A DNA stretch of 64,000 nt from the NCBI GenBank assembly GCA_963760125.1, contig CAVXBV010000006.1:1-64000 (forward strand), given 5' to 3'. The position numbers and the translations under genes were made by a program. Shown here piece by piece: positions 42,217 to 51,416 of this stretch. Below the pieces are notes generated by a model. That model was given only the letters and a program-made list of their open reading frames with translations, made no database searches and was not told where the DNA came from. The number at the start of each line of letters is the position of its first letter. Positions within the stretch are counted from its first letter, which is position 1. Origin of the DNA: RYN-111 sp963760125. Its GTDB lineage: Bacteria > Actinomycetota > Actinomycetes > Mycobacteriales > SCTD01.

Positions 42217-44084
42217 ATGTCGGAGCTCGCTGAACCCCTGTCGCGGTTGGGCCGCGCGGCGGTGCGGTTGGAGGCGTTGGAGCGGCTGCACGATCAGCAG
42301 GCGGTGCTGGAGGTGCAGCTGCGGCAGGAGCTCGTGGCGTTCGCCCAGGACCTGGGGTTCGGGATGCGGGACTACGCCTGTGACGAGCTCGCGCCGGCGT
42401 TGGGTGAGAGCCCCCGCACGATGCAGACCCGGCTGGAGCACGCCCGCCGGTTCGTGGCCTTCCCGGTCGTGATGGCGCAGGTCGCGCTGCCCCTCGCTGA
42501 GGGTGGGTGGAGCATCCGGCACGCCGAGGCGCTGCTGGACGTGATCAGCGGTGTCGGGCTCACCGACGCCCAGCAGGCGCAGGTCATCGACCTCGTGATC
42601 GGGTCGGCCGGGTCGGGGGTGGGGTCGCCGCGTCAGGTGCGGCTCGCGGCGCAGGCCGCGGTCATGGTCATCGACCCCGAGGCCGCCGCGCGGCGGTGGG
42701 AGAAGGCCAAGAAGGACCGGTCGGTGCTCACGGAGGCGTTCAACGACGACGCGATCCTCACCGCGCTGGGGAGCAAGGGGCAGATCGCGATGCTGTGGGC
42801 CGCGATCGACGCCCACGCCGGCCCGCAGCAGCCTGGGGATGACCGCAGCCGTGGCGCAGCGCCGGTTCGATGCCCTGACCGACCTGGTCTGCGGCCGCGC
42901 CCGAGCGACGTCCTGGCAGGCCCTGATCGTGGTCAGCCTCACCACCCTCGAAGGCGGCGATGAGCCCGCGGAGATCCCCGGCCTCGGCCTGATCTGTGCC
43001 CAGGAGGCCCGCGAGCTCCTCACCCACGCCGAGCTCCGCCGCGTCCTCGTCGACCACGACGGGACGCTCGTGGCGGTCGACGGCCACACCCACACCCCCG
43101 ACCAGGCGCCCGACACCCCCGCCCCCGACACGGCGCCCGAGTCCGCGCCGGCGCCTGAGTCCGCGCCCGCGCCGGCCCAGGCGGGGTGTGGCCACAGCCG
43201 CCACGAACCCGAGCCCGACCCCGAGACCCTCCCACCCGACCCGGCCCCCAACGACGAGGTCCATCCAGGCGACGTCGAGCCGGGCGAGGTCGAAGTGCTC
43301 GTGGACCAGCTGACCAGCACCCTCGAGACCCAGCTCCGGGCGTTCCTGAGCGCACACACGCTGGTCGGCGCCGCAGGCCGAGCGCGAGCCGGAGCCCGAG
43401 CCGGCGCTGACTGGGCCGGGTGGAGGAGTTCCGCCCGCACCGGCCGGTCGAGATCAGGCTGCGGCACGAGCCCCCCGAGGATCCAGGCGGCGGTGGGGGC
43501 GGCTCAGGACCCCCGGACCCACCCAAGCCCGAGCCCGAGCCCGACCCGAGCCCCAGCCGCCGAGTGACGGCGATCGGCTCTGGAACGACCAGACCCTGGA
43601 CCGCGCGGCGTGGGACCACCACGACGGCCTCACCACCCCCAGCAGCCGGTACGAGCGGGAGAGCCCGCACTGCCCCCTGGGCTGCCCACCCCGCACCCCC
43701 AGCAGCAGACAGGGCGGCTGGACCCTGCACGCGCTCACCCGAGCCCACCGCCGCCTGCGCACCGACAAGACCGACACCCGGCCCCTGGAAACCAGCAGCT
43801 ACCCCTTCAGCCCCCGCATCGCGAGGTTCCTGAAGATCCGCGACCTCACCTGCACCTTCCCCGCCTGCCCCCGCCTGGCCCGCGACTGCCAAAGCGACCA
43901 CATCATCCCCTGGCCCCAAGGACCCACCGCAGCCCGCAACGGCAGCAGCGAATGCACCCACCACCACCAGGCTAAGCACCACTACTTCACCGTCACCCAG
44001 CATCCCGACAGCACCCTGCAGTGGAACACCCCCCTCGGCCGCACCCACCTACGCAGACCCAGACCCCTGCTCCGCGGCTGGTAG
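42217..44084 (+). pseudogene. DUF222 / HNH endonuclease (13E12-type repeat family), frame-broken
   Basis: From ATG 42217 the DUF222 helical domain reads well (LGFGMRDYACDELAPALGESPRTMQTRLEHARRFV, about 45-80). One extra base near 42831 shifts the frame, and it resumes LGMTAAVAQRRFDALTDLVCGRA. A Pro/Glu-rich linker in 43350-43580 changes frame at least once more, probably twice. The C-terminal HNH domain then reads RIARFLKIRDLTCTFPACPRLARDCQSDHIIPW...CTHHHQAKHH...W to TAG 44082-44084. The HNH triad is visible in the DHI and HHHQAKH elements and two zinc-binding Cys pairs are present. The family is multicopy in actinobacterial genomes and behaves like a mobile or recombining repeat. Breaks may be sequencing errors or real decay. 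Confidence 0.75.
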
Positions 44085-44113
44085 CGGAAGAGCGAACGGC
44101 CGTGCCTACCGGC

Positions 44114-45622
44114 TCAACGGGGAGGGGCGTCCTTCTTGACCGGAGCCTTCTTGACCGAAGCCTTCGTGGCCGGAGCCTTCTTGACCGGAACGGGGGCCGG
44201 GGGCGCAGAGCCGGCGGCGGCCGGGGCCTGAGGAAGCAGCGCCTTGAGCTCGGCGACGGCCTTGGGGAAGCCCTCGGCCACGTCCCAGAGGTCCGGCACC
44301 AGGTCCGGGCAGCCGATGAGGCCGACGTCGAGGTTGCCCATGTTCGAGAGCACCGTGATGTTCAGACCCGAGCCGGGGAGCAGCGGGCCGAACGGGTACA
44401 CGGCGTCGACCCGCGCGCCGGCGAGGAACAGCGGGATCGGCGGGCCGGGCATGTTGGAGACCACCAGCGACTGCAGCGGCGGGTGCAGCCGGGACAGACC
44501 CAGTCCGTCGTACACCTTGGAACCACCGACCATGAGCAGCGGCGGGAGGAGCTCGGCGACGTCGCCGACGGCGTCGACCCCCAGGGCGTCGATCATGCCC
44601 TTGCTCTCCACGCTGAACGCAGCGATCTGCTTCAACCGCTCGACGGGGTCAGCCGTCTGCACCGGCAGCGGGACCATCAGTGCCGTGATCTTGTCCGTGC
44701 CCGCGACCGCACCAGCACCGAGGTTCATCGGGACGCTCGCGACCAGCGGCTTCTTCGGCAGACCGCCGTGCGCGAGCAGGTACTCCCGCAGCGACGCCGT
44801 GACGGCGGCGAGGACGACGTCGTTCACCTTGGTACCGAAACCGGTCTTGATCGCCTTGATGTCGGCGAAGTCCACGCAGGTGAAAGCGGTGTCGCGGCCC
44901 TCGGTGAGCCGTCCGTTCATCAGCGTGCGCGGCGCGCTGAACGGGAGCGTGACCGGCGACTTCGAGGTCACGGCTCGCCCGACCATGCCGCCCATCTGCC
45001 GCGCACGGCCCAGCGACCCCACAAGCGAACGTGCGGAGCGCACCGGACGTCGTGCACCGTTGGCGGCGGCGCGGCGCAGGAGATCGACCGTCGACGGCAG
45101 CGGCTCGACCGGGAGGACCGGCGCCGCTTCGACCTCGCGACCAGCCGGGTCGAGGTCGAGCAGATGCGCCATCATGTCCGCCCCCGCCGACCCGTAGATC
45201 GTCGAGTGGTGCATCTTGGCAACCATCGCCACCTGGCCGGTCGCGAGCCCGTCGACGAGCCACAGCTCCCACAACGGCCGGTCCCGCGGCAGCAGCGTCG
45301 AGCCCACACGACCGACGAACCGACCGAGGGCGTGCAGATCACCGGGCGCTTCGAGCGTGGCGTGGTGCAGGTGCTCGTCGATGACCAGGTCGTGGTCGTG
45401 GACCCAGTACGGGTGGTCGAGGTTCAGCGGGGCCTGCACCGGGCGGCGTTGGAAGGCCGGCATCAGGTGCACGCGCTCGTCGAGGACCTTGCGGAAGCGC
45501 TCGTGGCTGTACGCCCCGTTCGAGCCCACCGCGTCGAGCAGCATGACGCCCAGGACGTGCTGCGGCACCGCCGGCGACTCGACGTACAGGAACGACGCGT
45601 CCATGGCGCTGAGCTGCTCCAC
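44114..45622 (-). CDS. WS/DGAT (wax ester synthase / diacylglycerol acyltransferase), altered active-site motif
   Basis: 502 residues from ATG 45622. Family markers: MEQLSAMDASFLYVE at the start, RPLWELWLVDGL (about 115-126), and PGPPIPLFLAGARVDAVYPFGPL near 390. The catalytic HHxxxDG motif reads HHSTIYG (138-144): both histidines are present but Asp is replaced by Tyr143. The catalytic base His139 is retained, so activity is possible but may be reduced or altered. The C-terminal 40 residues are a KKAP-rich basic tail absent from typical members. It is transcribed three bases after the acyl-CoA synthetase gene, in one operon, and would use its acyl-CoA to make triacylglycerol or wax esters. 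Confidence 0.9.
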   Translation of the reverse strand: MEQLSAMDASFLYVESPAVPQHVLGVMLLDAVGSNGAYSHERFRKVLDERVHLMPAFQRRPVQAPLNLDHPYWVHDHDLVIDEHLHHATLEAPGDLHALGRFVGRVGSTLLPRDRPLWELWLVDGLATGQVAMVAKMHHSTIYGSAGADMMAHLLDLDPAGREVEAAPVLPVEPLPSTVDLLRRAAANGARRPVRSARSLVGSLGRARQMGGMVGRAVTSKSPVTLPFSAPRTLMNGRLTEGRDTAFTCVDFADIKAIKTGFGTKVNDVVLAAVTASLREYLLAHGGLPKKPLVASVPMNLGAGAVAGTDKITALMVPLPVQTADPVERLKQIAAFSVESKGMIDALGVDAVGDVAELLPPLLMVGGSKVYDGLGLSRLHPPLQSLVVSNMPGPPIPLFLAGARVDAVYPFGPLLPGSGLNITVLSNMGNLDVGLIGCPDLVPDLWDVAEGFPKAVAELKALLPQAPAAAGSAPPAPVPVKKAPATKASVKKAPVKKDAPPR

Positions 45623-45625
45623 GAC

Positions 45626-47204
45626 CTACCCCTTGCTGACTGCGTCGACAGCGGCCGCTTTGGCCCACCGGTAGTCCGCCTTGCCGGCCGGCGACCGCAC
45701 GACGCGGTCCACCAGCACGAGGTCCTTGGGGACCTTGTAGCCCGCGAGGTGCCCGCGCACATGGGCCTGCAGGTCCGCGAGCAGCAGCGGCCCGGTCGCG
45801 TGCACCACCGCGACGACCCGCTCACCCCACCGCTCGTCCGGGACCCCGACGACGAGGGCGTCCTCGACGCCCGCCATCGCCTTGATCGGCTCCTCGACCT
45901 CCTCGGGGTAGACCTTCTCCCCGCCGGTGTTGATGCACTGAGATCCCCTGCCCAGCAAGGTGACTGTCCCGTCGGCGCCGAGGGTCGCGTCGTCGCCGGT
46001 CAGCGCCCACCGGACCCCGTCGACCTCGACGAACGTGGCCGCCGACTTCTCGGGGTCGTTGTGGTAGCGCAGCGGGACGTGCCCGCGGCGAGCGACCTTG
46101 CCGACCACGTCCGACCCCGGGGTCACGACGGTGCCGTCCGGTCCCATGACCGTGGTGGAGGCGTTCATGGTGAACGTCCCCCCGTCCTTGGCGCCGAGGA
46201 TCCCGGTCTCGCTAGAACCCAGGGAGTCGATGAGCATCCGCCCCGGGAGGAGCTCGGCGAGGCGGTCCTTGTTGTGCTGCGACAGCGGCGCACCGCTGGA
46301 GGCCAGCACCCACAGCCCGTCGGAGGACATCGGCAGCGCCGGAGGAGAGGTGGTCCAGCAGCGGCTTCATCATCGCGTCGCCGACCAGCACGATGTTGAA
46401 GACGGCCTCGTCCGCGATCGTCTGCCACACCTCGGCCGGGTCGAAGCGGCCCAGCGGCATCATGACGACCTTGCCACCGGTGAAGAGCTGGTGGAAGGCC
46501 AGCCAGTGCGCGGCGGCGTGCATCAACGGCGGGGCAGCAAGGGCCGTGATGCCGTTCTCGGGCAGCCGACCGGCGAGCTCGGCCGCAGAGGTGACGAAGT
46601 CGCCGCCCTGCGTGAGGTCTCCCCCGCCCATGGCGGCCTTGAAGATGTCCTCGTGGCGCCACACGACGCCCTTGGGCATGCCGGTCGTGCCGCCGGTGTA
46701 GATGAGGTACAGGTCGTCCGAGGAGCGCCCCTCGTCGTGGGGCCGCTTCGCCGAGACGGCGGCGAGCGCCGCTTCGTACTCCAGCGACCCCGGGACCGGC
46801 TCACCCGTCCCGCCGTCGGCGACGTCCAGCACCAGGCGCATCGCGTCCGCGCCGGCCCCGGCCGCCCGGCCGGCGAACGACCGGTGGACCAGCAGCGCCA
46901 CGATGCCGGAGTCGTCGTACAGGTACTGCAGCTCGCGCTCGACGTAGCGGTAGTTGATGTTCACCGGCACGGCCGACAGCTTGAAGGCCGCAAGCATCCC
47001 CTCGAGGTACTCGCTGCCGTTGGCCAGCTGCAGCCCGACCGCGTCGCCGGCGCCGACCCCGTGCTCGGCAAGCACGTGCGCCAAGCGGTTAGCGCGGTCG
47101 TCGAGCTGCCGGTAGGTCAGGCGACGGTCCCCGCAGACGAGCACCTCTCGGTCGGGATCGGCGTCGACGACGGCTTCGAACAGCGAGGCCAGGTTGAAGG
47201 TCAC
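45626..47204 (-). pseudogene. Acyl-CoA synthetase (ANL superfamily), one frame break
   Basis: GTG 47204 (VTFNLASLFEAVVDADPDREVLVCGDRRLTYRQLDDRANRLAHVL) to the stop at 45626. The AMP-binding P-loop YTGGTTGMPKGVVWRHED is intact (about 170). At about 46341 one extra base shifts the frame; the reading resumes LPMSSDGLWVLASSGAPLS and continues DSLGSSETG, ALTGDDATLGADG (motif near the hinge), and SPAGKADYRWAK, which holds the catalytic Lys. It activates fatty acids to acyl-CoA. It lies between a serine hydrolase (14 bases upstream) and the WS/DGAT (three bases downstream), suggesting a storage-lipid operon. The break looks like an indel error. Confidence 0.85.
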
Positions 47205-47218
47205 GACGTCACTCTCCC

Positions 47219-48331
47219 CTACGTGGCCGCGCGGCATCGCGCCGCGAGGGTGGACAACCGGGAGGACCGCAGGAACGACGCGACCACGTCGGTCTCCATC
47301 CCGTTGGTGAGGTAGCAGAACGAGAGGCCGGAGTCCGGGTCCGCCCAAGCGGCCTGGCCGCCCAGCCCGGACGCGCCGAACGCCCGCGGCGAGGCGTCCT
47401 TCCCGAACTCGCGCAGCGCCGCCTTGCCGTCGTCGCCGGCGACCGTGAGTCCCAGCGTACGGTGGGCGGGGACGCCGGTGAACGGGTCAAGGTGGTCGAA
47501 ACGCACCCGCGAGGTGGCATCCGCGAGCAGGTCGCGGTCCCACACCCCACCGGCCAGCAGCGCTTGGTAGTACAGGGCGATGTCGGCCGCCCCCGAGACC
47601 CCGCCTCCACCTGGCACTCCGACTGCCCTGACCTCGGGCTCGTTGAACTGCAGCGTCGTCGCCGCCTCGACCCGCACCGGGACCTCCTGCGCGCTCTCCC
47701 CCGACTCGACGAGCGCCAACGACGTGATGTCGCCCTGCTCCTCGACCGGCACCCCGAGCTGCAGCCTCGGAAGCCCCAGCGGGTCGAGCACCCGTTCGCG
47801 CAGCGCCACCCGGTAGTCGGTCGAGGTCACCTTCTCCACGAGGTCGGCGACGACCCAGTGCGCGGCCACGGGGTGGTACTGCGTCCGCGATCCCGGCGGG
47901 AAGTCCAGCCGCCACTGGGCGAAGCGCTCGGCCCGCCCCTCCGGAGTCGCACCGTCGAGCGACCGGATGGGCGCGTTGGGGAAGCCGGCCGTGTGCGTCA
48001 GCAGGTGCTCGACGGTCACGTCCCGCTTGCCGTCGACATCGAACTCCGGCACCCACTCCGCCACCCGGGTCTGCTCGGTGAGCAGCCCGTCCCCCATGAC
48101 CTGCCACGCCAGCCCGGCGATCAGCGCCTTCGTGACGGAGAAGACGACGTACCGTGACGCCTCGGTGGCCTCGCCGAACGTGGCGAGCTCCAGGAGCTCG
48201 CCGTGGCGGGCGAGGGCGAGCTGGCAGGACGGCAGGCGGCCGCTGTCGACGTCCACCGCAGCTTGGTCGAGCAGCTTCTGGACGGCAGGATCACGGGGCG
48301 GCACGGGGAGATCTTGCCCCGGGTGACACAC
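47219..48331 (-). CDS. Serine hydrolase of the beta-lactamase fold (LipE/EstB-type)
   Basis: 370 residues from GTG 48331. The nucleophile SxxK is SVTK (FSVTKALIAGLAWQVM, about residue 69). LLTHTAGFPN is typical, and the Tyr motif is YHPVAAHW (about 155). GLGGQAAWADPDSGLSFCYLTNGM near the end corresponds to the third conserved region. Mycobacterial lipases/esterases LipE and LipL belong to this group, so lipid-ester hydrolysis fits its position ahead of the acyl-CoA synthetase and WS/DGAT. The GTG immediately abuts a G6/C6 palindrome, so a downstream start is possible. Confidence 0.85.
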   Translation of the reverse strand: MCHPGQDLPVPPRDPAVQKLLDQAAVDVDSGRLPSCQLALARHGELLELATFGEATEASRYVVFSVTKALIAGLAWQVMGDGLLTEQTRVAEWVPEFDVDGKRDVTVEHLLTHTAGFPNAPIRSLDGATPEGRAERFAQWRLDFPPGSRTQYHPVAAHWVVADLVEKVTSTDYRVALRERVLDPLGLPRLQLGVPVEEQGDITSLALVESGESAQEVPVRVEAATTLQFNEPEVRAVGVPGGGGVSGAADIALYYQALLAGGVWDRDLLADATSRVRFDHLDPFTGVPAHRTLGLTVAGDDGKAALREFGKDASPRAFGASGLGGQAAWADPDSGLSFCYLTNGMETDVVASFLRSSRLSTLAARCRAAT

Positions 48332-48349
48332 GGGGGGAACACTCCCCCC
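48332..48349. promoter_or_regulatory. G6-N6-C6 palindrome between divergent lipid genes
   Basis: GGGGGG AACACT CCCCCC lies in the 40-base gap between the divergent serine hydrolase and WS/DGAT genes. It could be an operator or an RNA hairpin; assignment by symmetry and position only. Confidence 0.3.
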
Positions 48350-48371
48350 TCACCGAGGGACAGGAGCACGC

Positions 48372-49787
48372 GTGGTCGAGCGGCTGGACGGGGTCGACGC
48401 GGGGTTCCTGTACATGGAGACCCCCACACTCCACATGCACACCCTGAAGATCGCGCTCATCGACGCCTCGACGGCCCCTGGTGGCTACACGTTCGCCCTG
48501 CTCCAGGAGGAGCTCGGATCGCGGTTGCACCTGCTGCCGCCGTTCCGCCGTCGCGTCGTGAACGTCCCCTTCCAGCTCAATCACCCGGTGTGGGTGGAGG
48601 ACCGTGATTTCGACCTCGGACTGCACGTCCGGCGCGACACCGTCCCGGCGCCCGGAGGCATGCGCCAGCTCGAAGTGCTCATCGGCGAGATCGCCAGCAC
48701 GCCCCTGGACCGGAGCCGGCCGCTGTGGGAGATCCACGTCTGCGAGGGGCTGGCGGACGGCCGCATCGCGGTCGTCACGAAGATGCACCACGCCCTCGCC
48801 GACGGCGTCGCGGCCAACGCCCTGCTGGCCAACATCATGGACCTCGGCCCGGCCGCCGTGCCCGCTCTGCCGCACGAGCCCTGGGAGGGCGAGCCGACCC
48901 CCGACGGCACCGGCCTCGTCCGCGACGCCCTGCGCGACGCGATCGCCCAGCTGTGGACGGTGCCCGCCCTGCTGCTCAAGACGCTGCGGGCGATCGTGGC
49001 CGTCGTCCGGCACAAGCGCTCCTCCGACGTGACGACGCCCCGCCCGGTCCTCGACACGCCCCGCACCTCGTTCAACGGAGCCATCACGGCGCGGCGCTCC
49101 TTCGCCACCTGCACGCTGCCGCTCAGCGACTTCAAGGACGTCAAGACGGCGTACGGCGTGACGCTGAACGACGTGGTCCTGGGCGTCGTCGCCGGGGCGA
49201 TGCTGCGCTGGCTGGACCTGCACGGCGAGCTTCCCAAGACCTCCCTGGTCGCCGGCGTCCCCGTCGCCACCGACTCCGCCGAGGCGGCCGTCCGCCTCGG
49301 CGGCAACCGCGTGTCGAACCTGTTCACCTCCTTGCACACCGACCTCGCCGACCCGATCGAACGGCTGCGCGCGATCAGCCGCACCACGGCGGAGGCCAAG
49401 GTGGTCCAACGCACGCTGGGCCTGGACATGCTCGAGAGCTGGGTGCAGTTCACGCCCCCCGCACCGTTCGCAGCCTTCATGCGCGCCTACTCCCACCTGC
49501 GCGCGGCCGACCTGCACGCTGCGCCCTTCAACCTGGTGGTCTCCAACGTCCCCGGTCCCCCGGTGGAGGTGCAGATCGCCGGCGCGCGCCTGGACGAGCT
49601 GTTCTCCGTCGGCCCGATCCTGCAGGGCATCGGGCTCAACCTCACCGTCTGGTCCTACGAAGGGCGGATGTCGTTCAGCGCCCTGGCCTGCCCGGACACG
49701 CTGCCGGACCTGCACGTGCTCACCGGATTCCTGCGCGACGCGCTGGAAGAGCTGCGTTCTGCCGCGAGGACGGCCGCAGATCTGTAA
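48372..49787 (+). CDS. WS/DGAT (wax ester synthase / diacylglycerol acyltransferase), canonical
   Basis: 471 residues from GTG 48372, preceded by a CAGGAG ribosome binding site. The catalytic motif HHALADG is intact at about residue 139. Other signatures: RLDGVDAGFLYMETP, RPLWEIHVCEGL, LNDVVLGVVAGAMLRWL, SNVPGPPVEVQIAGARL and GIGLNLTVWSYEG. It esterifies diacylglycerol or fatty alcohols with acyl-CoA at the inner membrane. It diverges from the serine hydrolase-synthetase-WS/DGAT operon, and an alpha/beta hydrolase follows after 67 bases. Together with the altered paralogue at 44114-45622 it forms a pair of possibly unequal activity. Confidence 0.95.
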   Translation: MVERLDGVDAGFLYMETPTLHMHTLKIALIDASTAPGGYTFALLQEELGSRLHLLPPFRRRVVNVPFQLNHPVWVEDRDFDLGLHVRRDTVPAPGGMRQLEVLIGEIASTPLDRSRPLWEIHVCEGLADGRIAVVTKMHHALADGVAANALLANIMDLGPAAVPALPHEPWEGEPTPDGTGLVRDALRDAIAQLWTVPALLLKTLRAIVAVVRHKRSSDVTTPRPVLDTPRTSFNGAITARRSFATCTLPLSDFKDVKTAYGVTLNDVVLGVVAGAMLRWLDLHGELPKTSLVAGVPVATDSAEAAVRLGGNRVSNLFTSLHTDLADPIERLRAISRTTAEAKVVQRTLGLDMLESWVQFTPPAPFAAFMRAYSHLRAADLHAAPFNLVVSNVPGPPVEVQIAGARLDELFSVGPILQGIGLNLTVWSYEGRMSFSALACPDTLPDLHVLTGFLRDALEELRSAARTAADL

Positions 49788-49854
49788 CCTGTTCTCGTTC
49801 TGCGAGTCCATGCCCTGAGCGCGCTGCGAGCGCGCCGGAGGAGGTACGACGCAC

Positions 49855-50766
49855 GTGCGCGCCAAGAAGATGCTGGGCCCGGTCCTGCGCAAGGTCGCGT
49901 CGGCTCCGGTCGTGGAGTCCGTGCCCGAGGGCGGGATGGTCGAGCTGCCCGGTCGCGGCAGCACGTACGTGGTCGACGCGCCCGGGCCGGAGGGGGCACC
50001 GACGGTCGTGCTGCTCCACGCCCTCGGCTGCACCGGTTACCTGTCCTGGTACCCCGTGCTCGAGGAGCTCAGCAAGCACTACCGCGTCGTGCTGTTCGAC
50101 CAGCGCTGGCACGGTCGCGGGATCCGGTCGAAGAAGTTCAGGCTCTCCGACTGCGCCGACGACGTGGCTGCCGTGCTGGACGTGCTCGGCATCGACACGG
50201 CGATCGTCGCGGGCTACTCCATGGGCGGCCTCATCGCCCAGCTCGTCGCCAAGCAGCACCCCGAGCGCGTCTCCGGGCTGGTCCTGTGCTCCACCGCGCG
50301 CAACTTCCGCGGCAAGCGACGCGAGCAGTTCTTCTTCCCCCTCGTCAGCACCGCGATGATGCCGCTGAGCCCGCTGTGTCGTGGGCGCGTCGAGGTCGCC
50401 GCCGCCAGCCTGCCCCCGTTGCCCTCGTTCGTGGCGTCGGAGAAGGGATGGGGGCTGCACGAGTTCCGCAGTACCAGTGCCTGGTCCATGCCTGCGGTGC
50501 TCGACGAGCTCGGCCGCTTCAACTCCGCCCCGTGGATCGGCGAGGTGACGGCCCCGACCTCCGTGGTCGTCACGACGCGAGACCGTGCGATCCCGGCCCA
50601 CCGGCAGCGCCGCCTCGCGGCCGCGATCCCGGGCGCCGAGGTCCACGAGGTGCACGGGGGCCATGTGTCACTCGTCCTCAAGGCCGACAAGTTCCAGGCC
50701 GCGCTCTGCGAGGCCCTCGCGTCGGTGAGCAGCCGATCGGCCACGCAGAGCGAGCGCGTCGGTTAG
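49855..50766 (+). CDS. Alpha/beta hydrolase (lipase/esterase-like)
   Basis: 303 residues from GTG 49855, preceded by GGAGGTACGA. Oxyanion region LLHALGCTGYLSW (about 53), FDQRWHGRG (strand 4 loop), nucleophile elbow GYSMGGLIAQ (Ser near 122), acid in VVVTTRDRAIP, and the His in GGHVSLVLKADKF (about 265). This is a standard soluble fold of the type seen near WS/DGAT genes in actinobacteria. Substrate unknown; position suggests neutral-lipid or ester turnover. Confidence 0.85.
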   Translation: MRAKKMLGPVLRKVASAPVVESVPEGGMVELPGRGSTYVVDAPGPEGAPTVVLLHALGCTGYLSWYPVLEELSKHYRVVLFDQRWHGRGIRSKKFRLSDCADDVAAVLDVLGIDTAIVAGYSMGGLIAQLVAKQHPERVSGLVLCSTARNFRGKRREQFFFPLVSTAMMPLSPLCRGRVEVAAASLPPLPSFVASEKGWGLHEFRSTSAWSMPAVLDELGRFNSAPWIGEVTAPTSVVVTTRDRAIPAHRQRRLAAAIPGAEVHEVHGGHVSLVLKADKFQAALCEALASVSSRSATQSERVG

Positions 50767-50776
50767 GGGGCTTTCG

Positions 50777-50791
50777 GAAATCTGAGATTTC
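50777..50791. promoter_or_regulatory. Candidate TetR operator
   Basis: GAAATCT-G-AGATTTC is a perfect 7-bp inverted repeat 15 bases before the TetR start. It is AT-rich in a GC-rich region and lies in the promoter position, so autoregulation by the TetR protein is likely. Confidence 0.55.
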
Positions 50792-50806
50792 GTCTAACTT
50801 GCGACT

Positions 50807-51416
50807 GTGTCTCAGACCACACCGACGCTCGAGATGAGCCTGCGCGAGCGCAAGCGGCGGGCCACGCACCAGCGCATCGCCGAGGAGTCCGCGCGCCTGG
50901 CCACGCAGAAGGGCGTCGACGCGACGACGATCGACGAGATCGCCGCCGCCGCCCAGGTCGGACGCGCCACCTTCTTCCGCTACTTCGACGCCAAGGAGAC
51001 GGCGGTCGCCGAGGGGTTCAGCTTCCCGTGGCGCCTGCTGCTCATCGACAACCTGCTCGTCCAGCCGCCTGAGCTCAGCGCGCTGGACGCCGTCCGCGAG
51101 ACGTTCCTGCGGCTTCGCCGGCGCCCTCGAGAACGGCGGACGCGAGCTGGTCCTGCAGCAGGCCCGGATGTCGCAGGCCTCGCACGGCCTCGAGGCCTGG
51201 ACCCTGCGGGTCTACGTGAAGTTCGAGCAGGCCATCGCCGCCGCGGTCACCGAGCGCTTCACCGACCTCGTACCCGGCGATCCCCGCCCCCTGCTGGTCG
51301 GCGCGCTGACCATGGCCGCCGTCCGCATCTCCCTGGACGCCTGGCTGGCCGGCGACGGCCAGGGCGACCTGGGCGCGATGCTCCAGGACGCTCTGGGCAC
51401 AGTGGTCATCTCATGA
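50807..51416 (+). pseudogene. TetR family regulator (one frame break)
   Basis: GTG 50807 starts a clear TetR helix-turn-helix (SLRERKRRATHQRIAEESARLATQKG, TTIDEIAAAAQVGRATFFRYFDAKE; about 11-60). Near 51108-51114 the frame breaks; the next frame gives FAGALENGGRELVLQQARMSQASHGLEAWTLRVYVKFEQAIAAAVTERF and a normal-looking C-terminal domain to TGA 51416. Combined length about 200 residues is right for the family. Its start is 40 bases after the hydrolase gene and the stop overlaps cysQ by four bases (ATGA). It may control the hydrolase, itself, or the cys genes. Confidence 0.75.
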
